From RYN-230 sp963723595 (GTDB lineage Bacteria; Actinomycetota; Actinomycetes; Streptosporangiales; Streptosporangiaceae), in NCBI GenBank assembly GCA_963723595.1, contig CAVRRQ010000010.1, positions 372,001 through 436,000 on the forward strand: DNA of 64,000 bases, given 5' to 3'. Position 1 is the stretch's first letter. Each line of letters starts with the position of its first letter. Below, one piece after another: positions 9,629-18,021 of this stretch. The notes beneath the pieces are model-generated. The model was not told the DNA's origin, ran no database searches, and saw only the letters and a program-made list of their open reading frames with translations. A program made the position numbers and the translations under genes.

Positions 9629-11227
9629 GTGAAGGTCGGTGAGCAGGCTGCCCCTCCGTCCCCGCCGGCCGAAGCGGTACGGATGGCGTGGCCACGCCAG
9701 CTACTCCAGCCCGCTGCCTGGGCAGCGGGTGGCCTGGCACTTTTCGCGTTTTTCCTGCGGATCTCGCTGGGCAGCCCGACCATCGCGGACGGGGCGAACC
9801 CGGCGTTGCAGGCCTGGGACATGCTGCACGGCCAGGTCCTCCTGCACGGGTGGATCATCGCCGACGCGAACTACTACACCCTCGAACTGCCGCTGTATGC
9901 AGCAAGCGAGGCCGCGTTCGGACTTTCAGGACCTGGCCGGCCACGTTGGCTCCGCGCTCACTTATCTGATCGTCGCCGCCTGCGCCGTCGCGGTGGCCTG
10001 CACCAGCAGCCGCGGTGCCGCGGTCGCGGCCCGCAGCGGCGTGGTGATCGCGATCCTGGCCTCCCCGCTCGTCATGTGGCAGGGGGTGGCGGTGCTGGTG
10101 GAGGAACCCGATCACATCGGCACCGCCGCGTTCCTGCTGGGTGCCTTCCTCCTGATCGACCGGGCTCCAGGCTGGCGTTTCACGGCACCACTGCTTGGCG
10201 TGATCTTGTGGATCGGCCAGGTCGGTGACGCCACCGTCCGGTATCTCGGCCGTGCCCGCGATCCTGCTCGTGGCCGGTTACCGCATCCTGGCGGCCCGGA
10301 AGATCCGTAGTAACGACACGAGCGATCGCCCTGGCCGCCGCCGTCTCCGTGCCGCTGTCCATGCTGGCCCGCGCGATGATGCAGCACTTCGGCGCCTACG
10401 CGACGGTCCAGCCGCCGTCTGCGATCTCGCTGATCGGGCAATGGCCGCGGCACCTGGTGGTAACCCTGCATGCTCTCCTCACCCTGTACGGGGTGCAGTT
10501 CCCTGCCCGGGCCACCGCGCTGAGCATGGCCGCAGCCATCTTCGGGCTGGCCTGCCTGATGGCTGCGGCCTTCGGCTTCGCGAAGGTCGTGCTCCAGTGG
10601 CGCTCAGCGACATGGGCGGAGCAGTTGCTGTGCGTCACGATCGTCATCAACCTGGCCAGCTACGTGGCTTCATCGCTACCGAACCTGCACAACTCCCGCG
10701 AGATCGCCGCGGTGCTCCCCTGCGGCGCGGTCCTCGCGGCGCGGGCCCTGGTGCCCAGCCGCATCGCCGGCGCGCCGCGCGCCCGGGCGGTGGTCGCGAT
10801 AACGGCCCTGGGCGCGCTGCTGCCGCTGGCCGCTGCGGCCGTCCGGCCTCCCGCGGTACCACCGTCTGTTCCGCTGGCCGCCTGGCTGAAGGCGCACGGG
10901 CTCAGGTACGGCATATCGGGGTACTGGGACGCCTCGCCGGTCACGCTGGAGTCGGCGGGCCAGGTTCAGGTTCGCGCGGTCACCCGGAAGGCTCACGCCT
11001 ACCACGCCTACAACTGGGAGACCAAGCCCGGCTGGTACATCCCGTCCCAGCACCACGCGACCTTCGTGATCGCCGATCCGCCGCGCGCCTGGCCGACCGA
11101 GGATTACACGGCCGCCGAATTCGAGCGGTACTTCGGCCGCCCCGTGGCGATCCACCGCGTAGCGGGCCACAAAATCCTGATCTACCGGGCGAACCTGCTC
11201 GACCGGGTCGGTCCCCCGGCGAGGTAA
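9629..11227 (+). pseudogene. polytopic membrane protein, glycosyltransferase-like, three frameshifts
   Basis: As sequenced the gene is split over three frames, but the pieces read as one protein of about 530 residues. It starts at GTG 9629, shifts near 9920-9930, near 10238 (an extra C restores TVGISAVPAILLVAG) and near 10300-10320, and ends RANLLDRVGPPAR. It has many hydrophobic segments and an early luminal-type motif ADANYYTLELPLYA, reminiscent of GT-C glycosyltransferases such as mannosyl- or arabinosyltransferases; this is inference. The three shifts are each +1 and together restore the frame. Sequencing error is as likely as true decay. Confidence 0.65.
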
Positions 11228-11286
11228 CCGAATCCCGGGGCCAGCCCGGCCAGCTCCTGGGCTCACTCCCCCGTGGCGGCGCATGT

Positions 11287-11341
11287 GGTCCGGGGCGAAT
11301 CGGTTCGGTCCGCGATGGTCCGGGGTGATTCGCCCCGGACC
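11287..11341 (+). terminator. 15-bp perfect inverted repeat with a third internal copy
   Basis: GGTCCGGGGCGAATC at 11287-11301 pairs exactly with 11327-11341. A third near-copy in direct orientation (GGTCCGGGGTGATTC, 11317-11331) overlaps the second arm. Position about 60 bp after the membrane-protein stop suggests a terminator; the triple copy also hints at a binding site. Confidence 0.55.
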
Positions 11342-11380
11342 TCCTCACCTCCCCCAGCCAGGGCTGCCTCTCCGACCCAT

Positions 11381-11400
11381 GCGCCTCTTGCTGTTATCAA
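11381..11400 (+). repeat. 20-bp direct repeat, copy 1
   Basis: GCGCCTCTTGCTGTTATCAA; the identical 20 bases occur in the same orientation at 21023-21042. Both copies are intergenic and locally AT-richer than their surroundings. Confidence 0.8.
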
Positions 11401-11540
11401 TCGTGGGCGGCAGGAAAGCCCCGCTGCGCCATGCTTTCACTGATCCCCGGCGTCCCGCGCGGCCGCGGGACCCGCTCCACCAGGGCGGGGTGCCCGGAGG
11501 CCGCGGCACCTGGTCAGCCGGTGACGAGCTGGCCGGCCCG

Positions 11541-12248
11541 ATGGCCAACCGGACCGTCATCGACACCCGCCGCAGCGTCGTGCTGCCCGAGGGCGCGGAC
11601 GTGGTGAAGATCGCCGCGGCCATGAACCCGGCCATGTCGGCGTGGGTGGCGCTGCGCCGCCGGGTCCCGATCGAGGCCGGGCAGTCGGTCCTGGTCGTCG
11701 GCGCGACCGGGAACGCCGGCCAGATGGCCATCCAGGTCGCCAGGCGTCTCGGGGCCGGCCGGGTGGTCGCCGCCGGCCGCGACCAGGGCCGCCTCGCCGC
11801 CCTGCCGGCGATCGGCGCGGACACGACCGTCGCGCTGACCGGCGACGCCAGCGCGACCGCCGCGGCGCTGGCCGGCGCGGCCAGCGAGGTGGACCTGGTC
11901 ATCGACTACCTGTGGGGCAAGCCCGCCAGTGACACGATCATGGCGCTGCTGCGGGCCCGCGCCGACCGCAGCCGGGCCCTGAACTGGATCCAGATCGGCT
12001 CCGTAGCCGGGCCGGACATCCAGCTGCCCTCGGTGGCGCTGCGGTCGGCGAACTTCCGTCTGCAGGGCAGCGGGCAGGGCGCGGTGCCGACCAGCGGATA
12101 TCTGGCCGAGCTGCCGTCACTGATTGACGAGATCGATAACGGCGGTATCGCGGTCACCGCCCGGGCAGCCCCGCTCTCCGACGTGGAAACCGTGTGGAAG
12201 GAGCCCGAGGTGCCGGGCGTGCGCACCGTCCTGGTTCCCCTGCCCTGA
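11541..12248 (+). CDS. zinc-independent alcohol dehydrogenase/quinone reductase, 5'-truncated
   Basis: The readable protein begins MANRTVIDTRRSVVLPEGADVVKIAAAMNPAMSAW and runs through the Rossmann motif VLVVGATGNAGQMAIQVARRLGAGRVVAAGRD to the C-terminus. This matches the second half of medium-chain dehydrogenases of the quinone-oxidoreductase type. The GroES-like N-terminal domain of about 100 residues, which supplies the substrate side of the active site, is absent; upstream sequence in this frame is not homologous-looking. The gene is therefore probably a remnant. Its stop is four bases from that of the convergent SDR gene. Confidence 0.7.
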   Translation: MANRTVIDTRRSVVLPEGADVVKIAAAMNPAMSAWVALRRRVPIEAGQSVLVVGATGNAGQMAIQVARRLGAGRVVAAGRDQGRLAALPAIGADTTVALTGDASATAAALAGAASEVDLVIDYLWGKPASDTIMALLRARADRSRALNWIQIGSVAGPDIQLPSVALRSANFRLQGSGQGAVPTSGYLAELPSLIDEIDNGGIAVTARAAPLSDVETVWKEPEVPGVRTVLVPLP

Positions 12249-12252
12249 ACGG

Positions 12253-13185
12253 TCAGGCGGCCGGGGTGACGAAGTAGTGGCCCTTGTCGAGGTCGTCGAG
12301 GAGCCCGGGCTGGGCCGGCTGCCACCCCAGCAGCTCGCGGGTCAGCGTGCTGGAGGCCGGGGCGTCGAGCCCGATGAAGCCGCCCAGCCAGGTGAAGTGC
12401 CCGGCGGCCTGCTCCGGGGGAATGGACACCACCGGCACGTCCAGGTGGCGGCCGATTACCTCGGCGACGGCGCGGATCGGCACGCCCTCGTCGGCCACCG
12501 CGTGCAGCGTCGATCCCGCCGGGGCCTTCTCGAGGGCCAGGCGGAACAGGTGCCCGGAATCGAGGCGGTGCACGGCAGGCCAGCGGTTGGACCCGTCGCC
12601 GATATACGCGGAGGCACCCTTGGCCCGGGCGATGCCGACCAGGGTGGCCATGAAGCCGTTATCCCCGTCGCCGTGATTCGTCGGGGGGAGCCGCACGACG
12701 GACGAGCGGACGCCGCGCGAGGCGAGGGAGAGGGTGAACTCGGCCGTGGCCGCCCGGGCCCGCGGACCCTCACCGCCGATGCCGACCGGGCCGGAGCCAT
12801 GCCCGTCCCGTTCGGTCGCCACCTGCCCGGGTGCGACCCCGAGTGTTCCGGAGGCGATGAGGAGCGGCCGGTCCGAGCCGGCCAGCGCCTCGCCGAAGAT
12901 CTCGACGGCCTGGCGGTCCGCCTCCGCCGCGGCCTCGAAGCCGCCCGAGAACGCGAGGTCGTGCTTGAACGCGAGGTGGATCACGCCGTCCGACGCGGCA
13001 GCCGCACTCCGCAGGCTGTCGGGATCATCGAGAGACCCGCGATGCACCTGCGCCCCCGCCGCGGTGAGCGCGGCAGCCGAGGCATCCGACCGGGCGAGCC
13101 CGGTGACCTCGTGTCCCGCGCCGAGGAGCTCGGGAACGACAGCGGAGCCGATCCAGCCGGACGCGCCGGTGACGAAAACGCGCAT
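12253..13185 (-). CDS. SDR-family NAD(P)-dependent oxidoreductase/epimerase
   Basis: A 310-residue extended short-chain dehydrogenase starting MRVFVTGASGWIGSAVV, the TGxxGxIG nucleotide motif. The middle part (DGVIHLAFKHD) is the usual NDVIHLA region, and residues 215-240 (DGSNRWPAVHRLDSGHLFRLALE) match actinobacterial atypical SDRs of the YwnB/NmrA-like group. The classical YxxxK motif is not obvious, as in many atypical SDRs. GGAGG precedes the ATG. Two palindromic operators upstream indicate control by a TetR-type repressor that is not encoded nearby. Confidence 0.85.
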   Translation of the reverse strand: MRVFVTGASGWIGSAVVPELLGAGHEVTGLARSDASAAALTAAGAQVHRGSLDDPDSLRSAAAASDGVIHLAFKHDLAFSGGFEAAAEADRQAVEIFGEALAGSDRPLLIASGTLGVAPGQVATERDGHGSGPVGIGGEGPRARAATAEFTLSLASRGVRSSVVRLPPTNHGDGDNGFMATLVGIARAKGASAYIGDGSNRWPAVHRLDSGHLFRLALEKAPAGSTLHAVADEGVPIRAVAEVIGRHLDVPVVSIPPEQAAGHFTWLGGFIGLDAPASSTLTRELLGWQPAQPGLLDDLDKGHYFVTPAA

Positions 13186-13240
13186 AAGAAGAACCTCCAG
13201 GTAGCCGCCGGCCCCAGCGCAGTGTGCGCGCGGGCCGATC

Positions 13241-13294
13241 GATGTCAGTTGCTGTCATCAGTCAGCATAACACTCGATGACAGCCGCTGCCATC
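13241..13294 (-). promoter_or_regulatory. twin 19-bp operators flanking the SDR promoter
   Basis: GATGTCAGTTGCTGTCATC (13241-13259) and GATGACAGCCGCTGCCATC (13276-13294) share the consensus GATGnCAG-N3-CTGnCATC and are each palindromic with one mismatch. Centres are 35 bp apart. A -10-like TATGCT on the minus strand (13264-13269) lies between them, so one site would cover -35 and the other the start of transcription. Confidence 0.65.
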
Positions 13295-13302
13295 AGGGTG
13301 GC

Positions 13303-14817
13303 TCAGGCCAGCCGGGTGAAGACGGGCGAAGGGCTGGGGAGCCGGCCGTCCGCGCCGGCCGTGCACTGCCGGCTGATGCGGGCCGCGGTGCCGGGCAGGA
13401 ACGGCGCCAGCTCCGCGGCGATGAGCCGGCAGGCCCGGATGAGGGTGGCCAGGACAATGTCCAGGAGCTGGCCCGCGTCGTGGTTCCCGCCGCGTTCGGC
13501 GCTGGCCAGGTCCCAGGGACGGACGCCGTTGACGAAGCGGTTGGCCTCGTCGGCGATGCGCCACAGGGCGGACGTGGCCTGACGGTAGTCGAAACCGGCC
13601 AGCGCGGCGTCGATGAGCCCGGGGGCCACGCGGCTGGCTTCCTCCAGCTCCCCCGATCCGGCGGCCAGCCCCGAGGCAGCGGGAACCTGCCCCTGGCGGT
13701 AGCGGTGGATCATGGCGATGACCCGGTTGACGAGGTTGCCGAGCCCGTTGGCGAGCTCATCGTTGGCGCGGCTGATGAGCCGCTCAGTGGTGAAGTCAGC
13801 GTCTCCGGTGCGGGGCACCTCACGCAGCAGCCACCAGCGGACCGCGTCCGTGCCGTACTGCGCGGCGAGCGCGGCCGGGTCGGCCGTGACGCCACCCGAT
13901 TTGCTGATCTTGAGACCGCCGGCGGTCAGGTAGTCATGGACCAGGATGTCGGTCGGCAGCGGCTGGCCGGCGGAGAGCAGCATGGCCGGCCAGTACACGG
14001 CGTGGAAGCGGAGCACGCCCTTGCCGGCCAGGTGGATCCGGCGCTGCGCGCCGGTCCACCATCGCTGGTACTCCTCTCCCCCGGTGCCGAAGCCCAGGGC
14101 GGTGAGGTAGTTGCCCAGCGCATCCCACCAGACGTAGATCACCTGGCTGGGGTCGCCGGGAACGGGGATGCCCCAGCCGCGAGCCCGGGCGGTGGACCGG
14201 GAGATGGAGAAGTCCTCCAGGCCGCCGGCGATGAACGCGAGGACTTCGTTGCGGCGCCCGGCGGGCTCGATGCGCAGCGCGCCGGCGGCGATGAGGTCAT
14301 GCAGCTGGCCGGCGTACCGGGAGAGGCGGAAGAACCAGTTCTCCTCACTGACTAGCTGCGGCACGGTGCCGTGCTCGGCGCAGCGGCCCCCGGCCAGCTC
14401 GGCCGGGAGGTAGAACTGCTCGCAGCCGACGCAGTACAGGCCCTCGTAGTGCTTGCGGTACAGGTCTCCCGCATCGGCGCAGGCTCTCCAGAACCGTTCC
14501 ACGCCCGGGCGGTGCCTCGGGTCGCGGCTGGTGCGGATGACATCGTCGGCCGACAAGGCCAGCGGCCCGGCCAGCGCGACGAACTCGGCGGCGTTGCGGT
14601 CCACGAACTCCTGGACGCTCACGCCGGCCGCCTCGGCGGCCAGCACGTTCTTCAGCGAGTTGTCGTCGGTGCCGGTCTGGAACCTGACCTGGTCGCCCTG
14701 GTGGCGGCGATGGCGGGCCAGCACGTCGGCCTGCACGAGTTCCAGCGCGAAGCCCAGGTGGGGCCGGGCGTTGACGTAGGGGATCGTCGTGGTGATGTAG
14801 GTATGCGGTGCGGTCAT
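13303..14817 (-). CDS. metG: methionyl-tRNA synthetase family protein
   Basis: A 504-residue class I aminoacyl-tRNA synthetase. The N-terminus TTTIPYVNARPHLGFALE carries the HIGH-type motif (HLGF). A zinc knuckle (CVGCEQFYL...RCAEH) follows near residue 125. The KMSKS-type motif is GGLKISKSGG, followed by a helical anticodon-binding domain. There is no C-terminal EMAP-type tRNA-binding domain. The start at ATG 14817 has GGAGG upstream. It may be the only MetRS or a second, specialised copy; this cannot be told from the window. Two hairpins in the leader may regulate it. Confidence 0.85.
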   Translation of the reverse strand: MTAPHTYITTTIPYVNARPHLGFALELVQADVLARHRRHQGDQVRFQTGTDDNSLKNVLAAEAAGVSVQEFVDRNAAEFVALAGPLALSADDVIRTSRDPRHRPGVERFWRACADAGDLYRKHYEGLYCVGCEQFYLPAELAGGRCAEHGTVPQLVSEENWFFRLSRYAGQLHDLIAAGALRIEPAGRRNEVLAFIAGGLEDFSISRSTARARGWGIPVPGDPSQVIYVWWDALGNYLTALGFGTGGEEYQRWWTGAQRRIHLAGKGVLRFHAVYWPAMLLSAGQPLPTDILVHDYLTAGGLKISKSGGVTADPAALAAQYGTDAVRWWLLREVPRTGDADFTTERLISRANDELANGLGNLVNRVIAMIHRYRQGQVPAASGLAAGSGELEEASRVAPGLIDAALAGFDYRQATSALWRIADEANRFVNGVRPWDLASAERGGNHDAGQLLDIVLATLIRACRLIAAELAPFLPGTAARISRQCTAGADGRLPSPSPVFTRLA

Positions 14818-14860
14818 CGGAACCTCCGGGTGAACCGGGGCTCCGACCGCGGACATGAAT

Positions 14861-14926
14861 CGAGGCCCCGTAGCAGGGCCTCGGAAACGATCGTCCGTGC
14901 AGCGTCAGCGGCCCCGTGAACGGGGC
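14861..14926 (-). promoter_or_regulatory. two stem-loops in the MetRS-family gene leader
   Basis: CGAGGCCC/GGGCCTCG (14861-14883, 8-bp stem, 7-nt loop) and GCCCCG/CGGGGC (14911-14926, 6-bp stem, 4-nt loop) lie 45-110 bases before the ATG. They could form an attenuator. The T-box sequence expected for tRNA sensing was not found. Confidence 0.4.
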
Positions 14927-15083
14927 ATCATGACCTGAACCGCGGGCGGACGCATGCCCTGAGCTTACCCGACCCGGCGCCGCGGACGCCGGGCCTGGCC
15001 GGGCGCCTCAGCTCCCCGGAGTCTTCTTACCTGTAGGCAAACCAGTTGTCCCCGCGTGGCCACCGCAACCATCATGAAGCTCC

Positions 15084-16613
15084 GTGCGGATTCGGAAGCG
15101 AGAGCCGGAGGTCCACGCCGTGGCCGATGAGGCACCTGAACAGCAGGCCCGCGAGTTCGCCGCGGCCTTCCGCAATTTCCTGGAGTGGATCCACACCTCG
15201 TTCTCTGAAGAGAACGAGGTGTCCGTGCTGGTGCGCGGCTTCCTGGATTCCGGTGGCGCGCGCCATTCGGTCGTGTCCCGCGAGCTGGCCCCGTTCGAGC
15301 ACGTCAACCTGCAGACGGCCCTGGACGCGTGGTCAGCCGGCGCTGGGCGGGCCGTGGAGGTTCACGGCATCGCCCTGCCGCCGCACTACGGGGACATAAC
15401 GCTGCAGCAGCTGGTCGCGGGCGAGTCGCTGCCGCCGCTGCGGCTCACGGCTCCCGCGCTGGCCGACCTGCCCAACGGCCCCGGGACGACCCTGGGGTGC
15501 CTGCGCCTGGGGCTGCTGCTGGTCACCGATCAGCACGGCCGGTACGTCGTGATGGTCCAGGCCCCGAACGATCACAATGAGGCCCTGCAGATCGAGATCG
15601 CGGGGCTGCCGGTCGAGGTGGCCCAGGGCCTGCTGGCCGAGCTGGACCGGCTGCGCGCGGACCTGAACGTGTACCGCGGCCACCTGCTCGATGTGTCGCT
15701 GAATCAGATGGGCGGTGTCGTCCTCAGCTTCGCCGGGCCGCCCGGCATCGGGCGTGACGCCGTGGTGCTGCCCGCCACCGTGCTGGACCGGGTCGAGCGG
15801 CACGCCCTGGCGGTCGCAGGCCACCGGGACGCGCTGCTGGCCGCCGGGCAGCACCTCAAGCGGGGCCTGCTGCTGTACGGGCCACCCGGCACTGGCAAGA
15901 CGCACACCACGCGCTACCTGCTGGGCCAGATGGACGGCTACACGCGCCTGGTCCTGACCGGCCGCTCCCTGGTCGCCGTGGGCGCCGTCACCGACCTGGC
16001 GCGCGCCCTTCAGCCTGCCGTCGTCGTCCTCGAGGACGTCGACCTGGTCGCCGAGGAACGGTCACTCGGCCCATCGTCCAGCCCCGTCCTGTTCGACCTG
16101 CTCGACGCCATGGACGGAGCGGCCCCCGACGCCGACCTGCTGTTCCTGCTCACCACCAACCGCGCCGACCTGCTCGAGCCCGCCCTGGCCGCGCGCCCGG
16201 GACGGGTCGACGTCGCGGTCGAGATCGCCCTGCCGGACGGGCCGGCCCGCAAACGCCTGCTGACGCTCTACGGCCAGAACGTCCCCCTCGAGCTGACCGG
16301 CGAGGACGTGGACCTCGCCGTCGAGCGCACCGAGGGCACCACGGCGTCGTTCCTCAAGGAGCTGATCCGCCGCGCCGTGCTCGAATCACTGCACGACGAT
16401 CCGGCACTCACCGCCGTCACCGGGGCGCATCTGGCCCGGGCCCTCGACGACCTGCTCGACGCCGCCCAGGCGGTGACCCGTACTCTGCACGGGGTCGGCG
16501 TGGACCCTGCCGACCTGCCCCCAGGCGGCGCGGTAGGTGGACCGGGCCGGGCCGCCTGGATGGCCTACCGCCGCGCGGGCATGCCCCGCCGCTTCGGCCG
16601 CTACGGCGGCTGA
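15084..16613 (+). CDS. AAA+ ATPase (CDC48/FtsH-like core)
   Basis: A 509-residue protein. The first 240 residues are a mixed alpha/beta region without a recognised family. The AAA module follows: Walker A GPPGTGKT at about 266-273, Walker B VVVLEDVDLV at about 312-320, sensor-1 TTNRADLL near 357 and an arginine-bearing AARPGRVDVAVEI. The lid ends in Gly/Arg-rich residues. No membrane segment or protease domain is present. Such single-ring ATPases often act as unfoldases or remodelers; the target is unknown. The start GTG at 15084 is tentative because no clear Shine-Dalgarno is seen. Confidence 0.8.
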   Translation: MRIRKREPEVHAVADEAPEQQAREFAAAFRNFLEWIHTSFSEENEVSVLVRGFLDSGGARHSVVSRELAPFEHVNLQTALDAWSAGAGRAVEVHGIALPPHYGDITLQQLVAGESLPPLRLTAPALADLPNGPGTTLGCLRLGLLLVTDQHGRYVVMVQAPNDHNEALQIEIAGLPVEVAQGLLAELDRLRADLNVYRGHLLDVSLNQMGGVVLSFAGPPGIGRDAVVLPATVLDRVERHALAVAGHRDALLAAGQHLKRGLLLYGPPGTGKTHTTRYLLGQMDGYTRLVLTGRSLVAVGAVTDLARALQPAVVVLEDVDLVAEERSLGPSSSPVLFDLLDAMDGAAPDADLLFLLTTNRADLLEPALAARPGRVDVAVEIALPDGPARKRLLTLYGQNVPLELTGEDVDLAVERTEGTTASFLKELIRRAVLESLHDDPALTAVTGAHLARALDDLLDAAQAVTRTLHGVGVDPADLPPGGAVGGPGRAAWMAYRRAGMPRRFGRYGG

Positions 16614-16672
16614 GTACCCGCCGCGGAGTGTGAGCCGCCTCCGGCCGCCACATGTTGGCCCGGGCAGTCACA

Positions 16673-16688
16673 GTAGCCTTGAAGCTAC
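16673..16688 (+). promoter_or_regulatory. inverted repeat upstream of the HTH gene
   Basis: GTAGC-cttgaa-GCTAC, 34 bp before the HTH start codon. It is a candidate autoregulatory site or a leader stem-loop; the short arms make this tentative. Confidence 0.35.
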
Positions 16689-16721
16689 ACGTGGAGCCTA
16701 CCGAACCTCTGAGGACAGCCG

Positions 16722-17066
16722 GTGCCACCAGACGACGTGACCCTCGGCAGCCATCTGGCCGGGGTCATCGCGGCCCTGGACCATCCGACCCGACGGCGAA
16801 TCGTGGCGATCTTGCTGGTCCGGGGCACGCATGTGAGCCAGCTCGCCCGCGACCTCGAAGTCAGCCGTCCCGTCCTCCACGTGCACCTGGCCCGGCTCCA
16901 GGAAGCCGGCCTGGTGACCAGCAGCCTCCGTTTCTCCGGCGACGGGAAAGCCCTCCGCCATTTTGAGCTGCAGCCTTTCGACATCCGGCTCACCCCTGAG
17001 GCCATCACTGAGTCTGTTGAGTCACCAGCTCCGCAGCCGCCACCTGGGAAAGGAAAAGTCTTATGA
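16722..17066 (+). CDS. winged-helix transcriptional regulator (ArsR-like)
   Basis: A 114-residue protein. Residues 15-85 form a winged helix: ALDHPTRRRIVAILL, then the HTH VSQLARDLEVSRPVLHVHLARLQEAGLVT and a wing with SGDGKALRHFEL. It lacks metal-binding cysteines, so it is not a classical metalloregulator. The GTG start is preceded by GAGG. Its stop overlaps the ATG of a small membrane protein by four bases; this HTH plus membrane-protein pairing suggests that the regulator senses or controls an envelope state, which is inference. Confidence 0.85.
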   Translation: MPPDDVTLGSHLAGVIAALDHPTRRRIVAILLVRGTHVSQLARDLEVSRPVLHVHLARLQEAGLVTSSLRFSGDGKALRHFELQPFDIRLTPEAITESVESPAPQPPPGKGKVL

Positions 17067-17266
17067 TCGGGTTTACCTCCCCCTGGGACCTCGTACTCCT
17101 GGGGATACCGCTGATCATCATCGTGGCTATCGCGTTCGGGCTGGCCGCAGTTATCCGGTACGCGTCCGGCGGCAAGCGGCTTGGCAACAGCGCCGTGCAC
17201 GCGGAACTGGTCCGGATAGACGAACGCCTGACCTCCATCGAAAAAGTGCTCCGCGACATTGAATAA
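17063..17266 (+). CDS. small single-pass membrane protein
   Basis: A 67-residue protein with one long hydrophobic segment (LVLLGIPLIIIVAIAFGLAAVIRYA) followed by a short amphipathic C-terminal helix (LVRIDERLTSIEKVLRDIE) that could form a coiled coil. It is coupled by a four-base overlap to the winged-helix gene. Function unknown; similar small proteins resemble the PspC/PspG or toxin-like single-pass class only in layout. Confidence 0.8.
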   Translation: MIGFTSPWDLVLLGIPLIIIVAIAFGLAAVIRYASGGKRLGNSAVHAELVRIDERLTSIEKVLRDIE

Positions 17267-17410
17267 TTGCCCTGACGGCATCCTGCCTGCGGCCCGGGAT
17301 TGCGCCTGGCGGCATCCGGCCCGGGTGTGCGGCGCGGATGCAGGTGAGGCGGGGAAGCCCCGGCGCACACCCGCAGCCCACCAGGGCCAGGTTTTGCCGG
17401 GGTCAGCGCC

Positions 17411-17416
17411 TAGACT
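17411..17416 (+). promoter_or_regulatory. -10 box TAGACT, leaderless start
   Basis: TAGACT ends eight bases before the ATG at 17425 and no Shine-Dalgarno intervenes. Confidence 0.5.
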
Positions 17417-17424
17417 CACCGCCC

Positions 17425-17964
17425 ATGACTGACCTGGACGAGCACGGCCGCCCGGAACCGCCCCCCGCGGCCGACGAGACCGCCACGCTGCTGGGGTTCC
17501 TGGACTACCAGCGGGCGACCTTCGCGTGGAAATGCGCCGGGCTGGACGCGGCCGGCCTGGCCGCCACGGTCGGCGTGTCCTCGATGACCCTGGGCGGGAT
17601 GCTCAAGCATCTCGCGCTGAACGAGGACTCATGGTTTTCCGAGCGGCTGGCCGGGCGGGCCCCAGAGCCGCCGTGGGCCACGGTTGACTGGGACGCCGAC
17701 CCTGACTGGGAGTGGCGCACAGCCGCTGGTGATTCACCGGAGCAGCTCCGTGAGCTGTGGGGCGAGGCCGTGGCCCGGTCCCGGTCCCGGGTTGCGGAGG
17801 CGCTGGCCGAGGGTGGCCCCGGGCAGCTGGCCCGGCAGGCCTGGCCCGACGGCCGGGCCCCCAGCCTGCGGTGGATCCTGTGTCACATGATCGAGGAGTA
17901 CGCGCGGCACAACGGCCACGCCGACCTGATCCGGGAGTCGGTGGACGGGCAAACCGGGGAGTAG
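17425..17964 (+). CDS. DinB-family protein (DUF664-like)
   Basis: A 179-residue protein with the DinB four-helix-bundle pattern: LLGFLDYQRATFAWKCAGLD, TLGGMLKHLALNEDSWF with a metal-ligand-type His, and LRWILCHMIEEYARHNGHADLIRESVDG with the conserved H...E...RHNGH near the C-terminus. DinB proteins bind a divalent metal and often use thiols such as mycothiol; the reaction here is unknown. Stand-alone rightward gene, apparently leaderless. Confidence 0.88.
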   Translation: MTDLDEHGRPEPPPAADETATLLGFLDYQRATFAWKCAGLDAAGLAATVGVSSMTLGGMLKHLALNEDSWFSERLAGRAPEPPWATVDWDADPDWEWRTAAGDSPEQLRELWGEAVARSRSRVAEALAEGGPGQLARQAWPDGRAPSLRWILCHMIEEYARHNGHADLIRESVDGQTGE

Positions 17965-18021
17965 GCCGCCCGGTCACCGTCCGCCGGGCGTCGCCCGGCC
18001 GCCGTGGGCCCCGCTGAGCCG

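Larger units (their letters stand above)
11228..11540. other. gene-free stretch with hairpin and 20-bp repeat
   Basis: Between the membrane-protein stop and the truncated dehydrogenase there is a perfect inverted repeat (11287-11341) and one copy of a 20-bp direct repeat (11381-11400). The remainder contains no convincing coding signal. It may hold the breakpoint that removed the first part of the dehydrogenase gene. Confidence 0.5.

Noticed and set aside
12124..14355. 743-codon rightward frame over the SDR and MetRS-family genes
   Set aside because: Composition of a shadow frame, no motifs, and it would cross two convincing leftward genes.
14861..14960. T-box riboswitch before the MetRS-family gene
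   Set aside because: The conserved antiterminator T-box sequence and specifier-loop layout were not found; only two simple hairpins.
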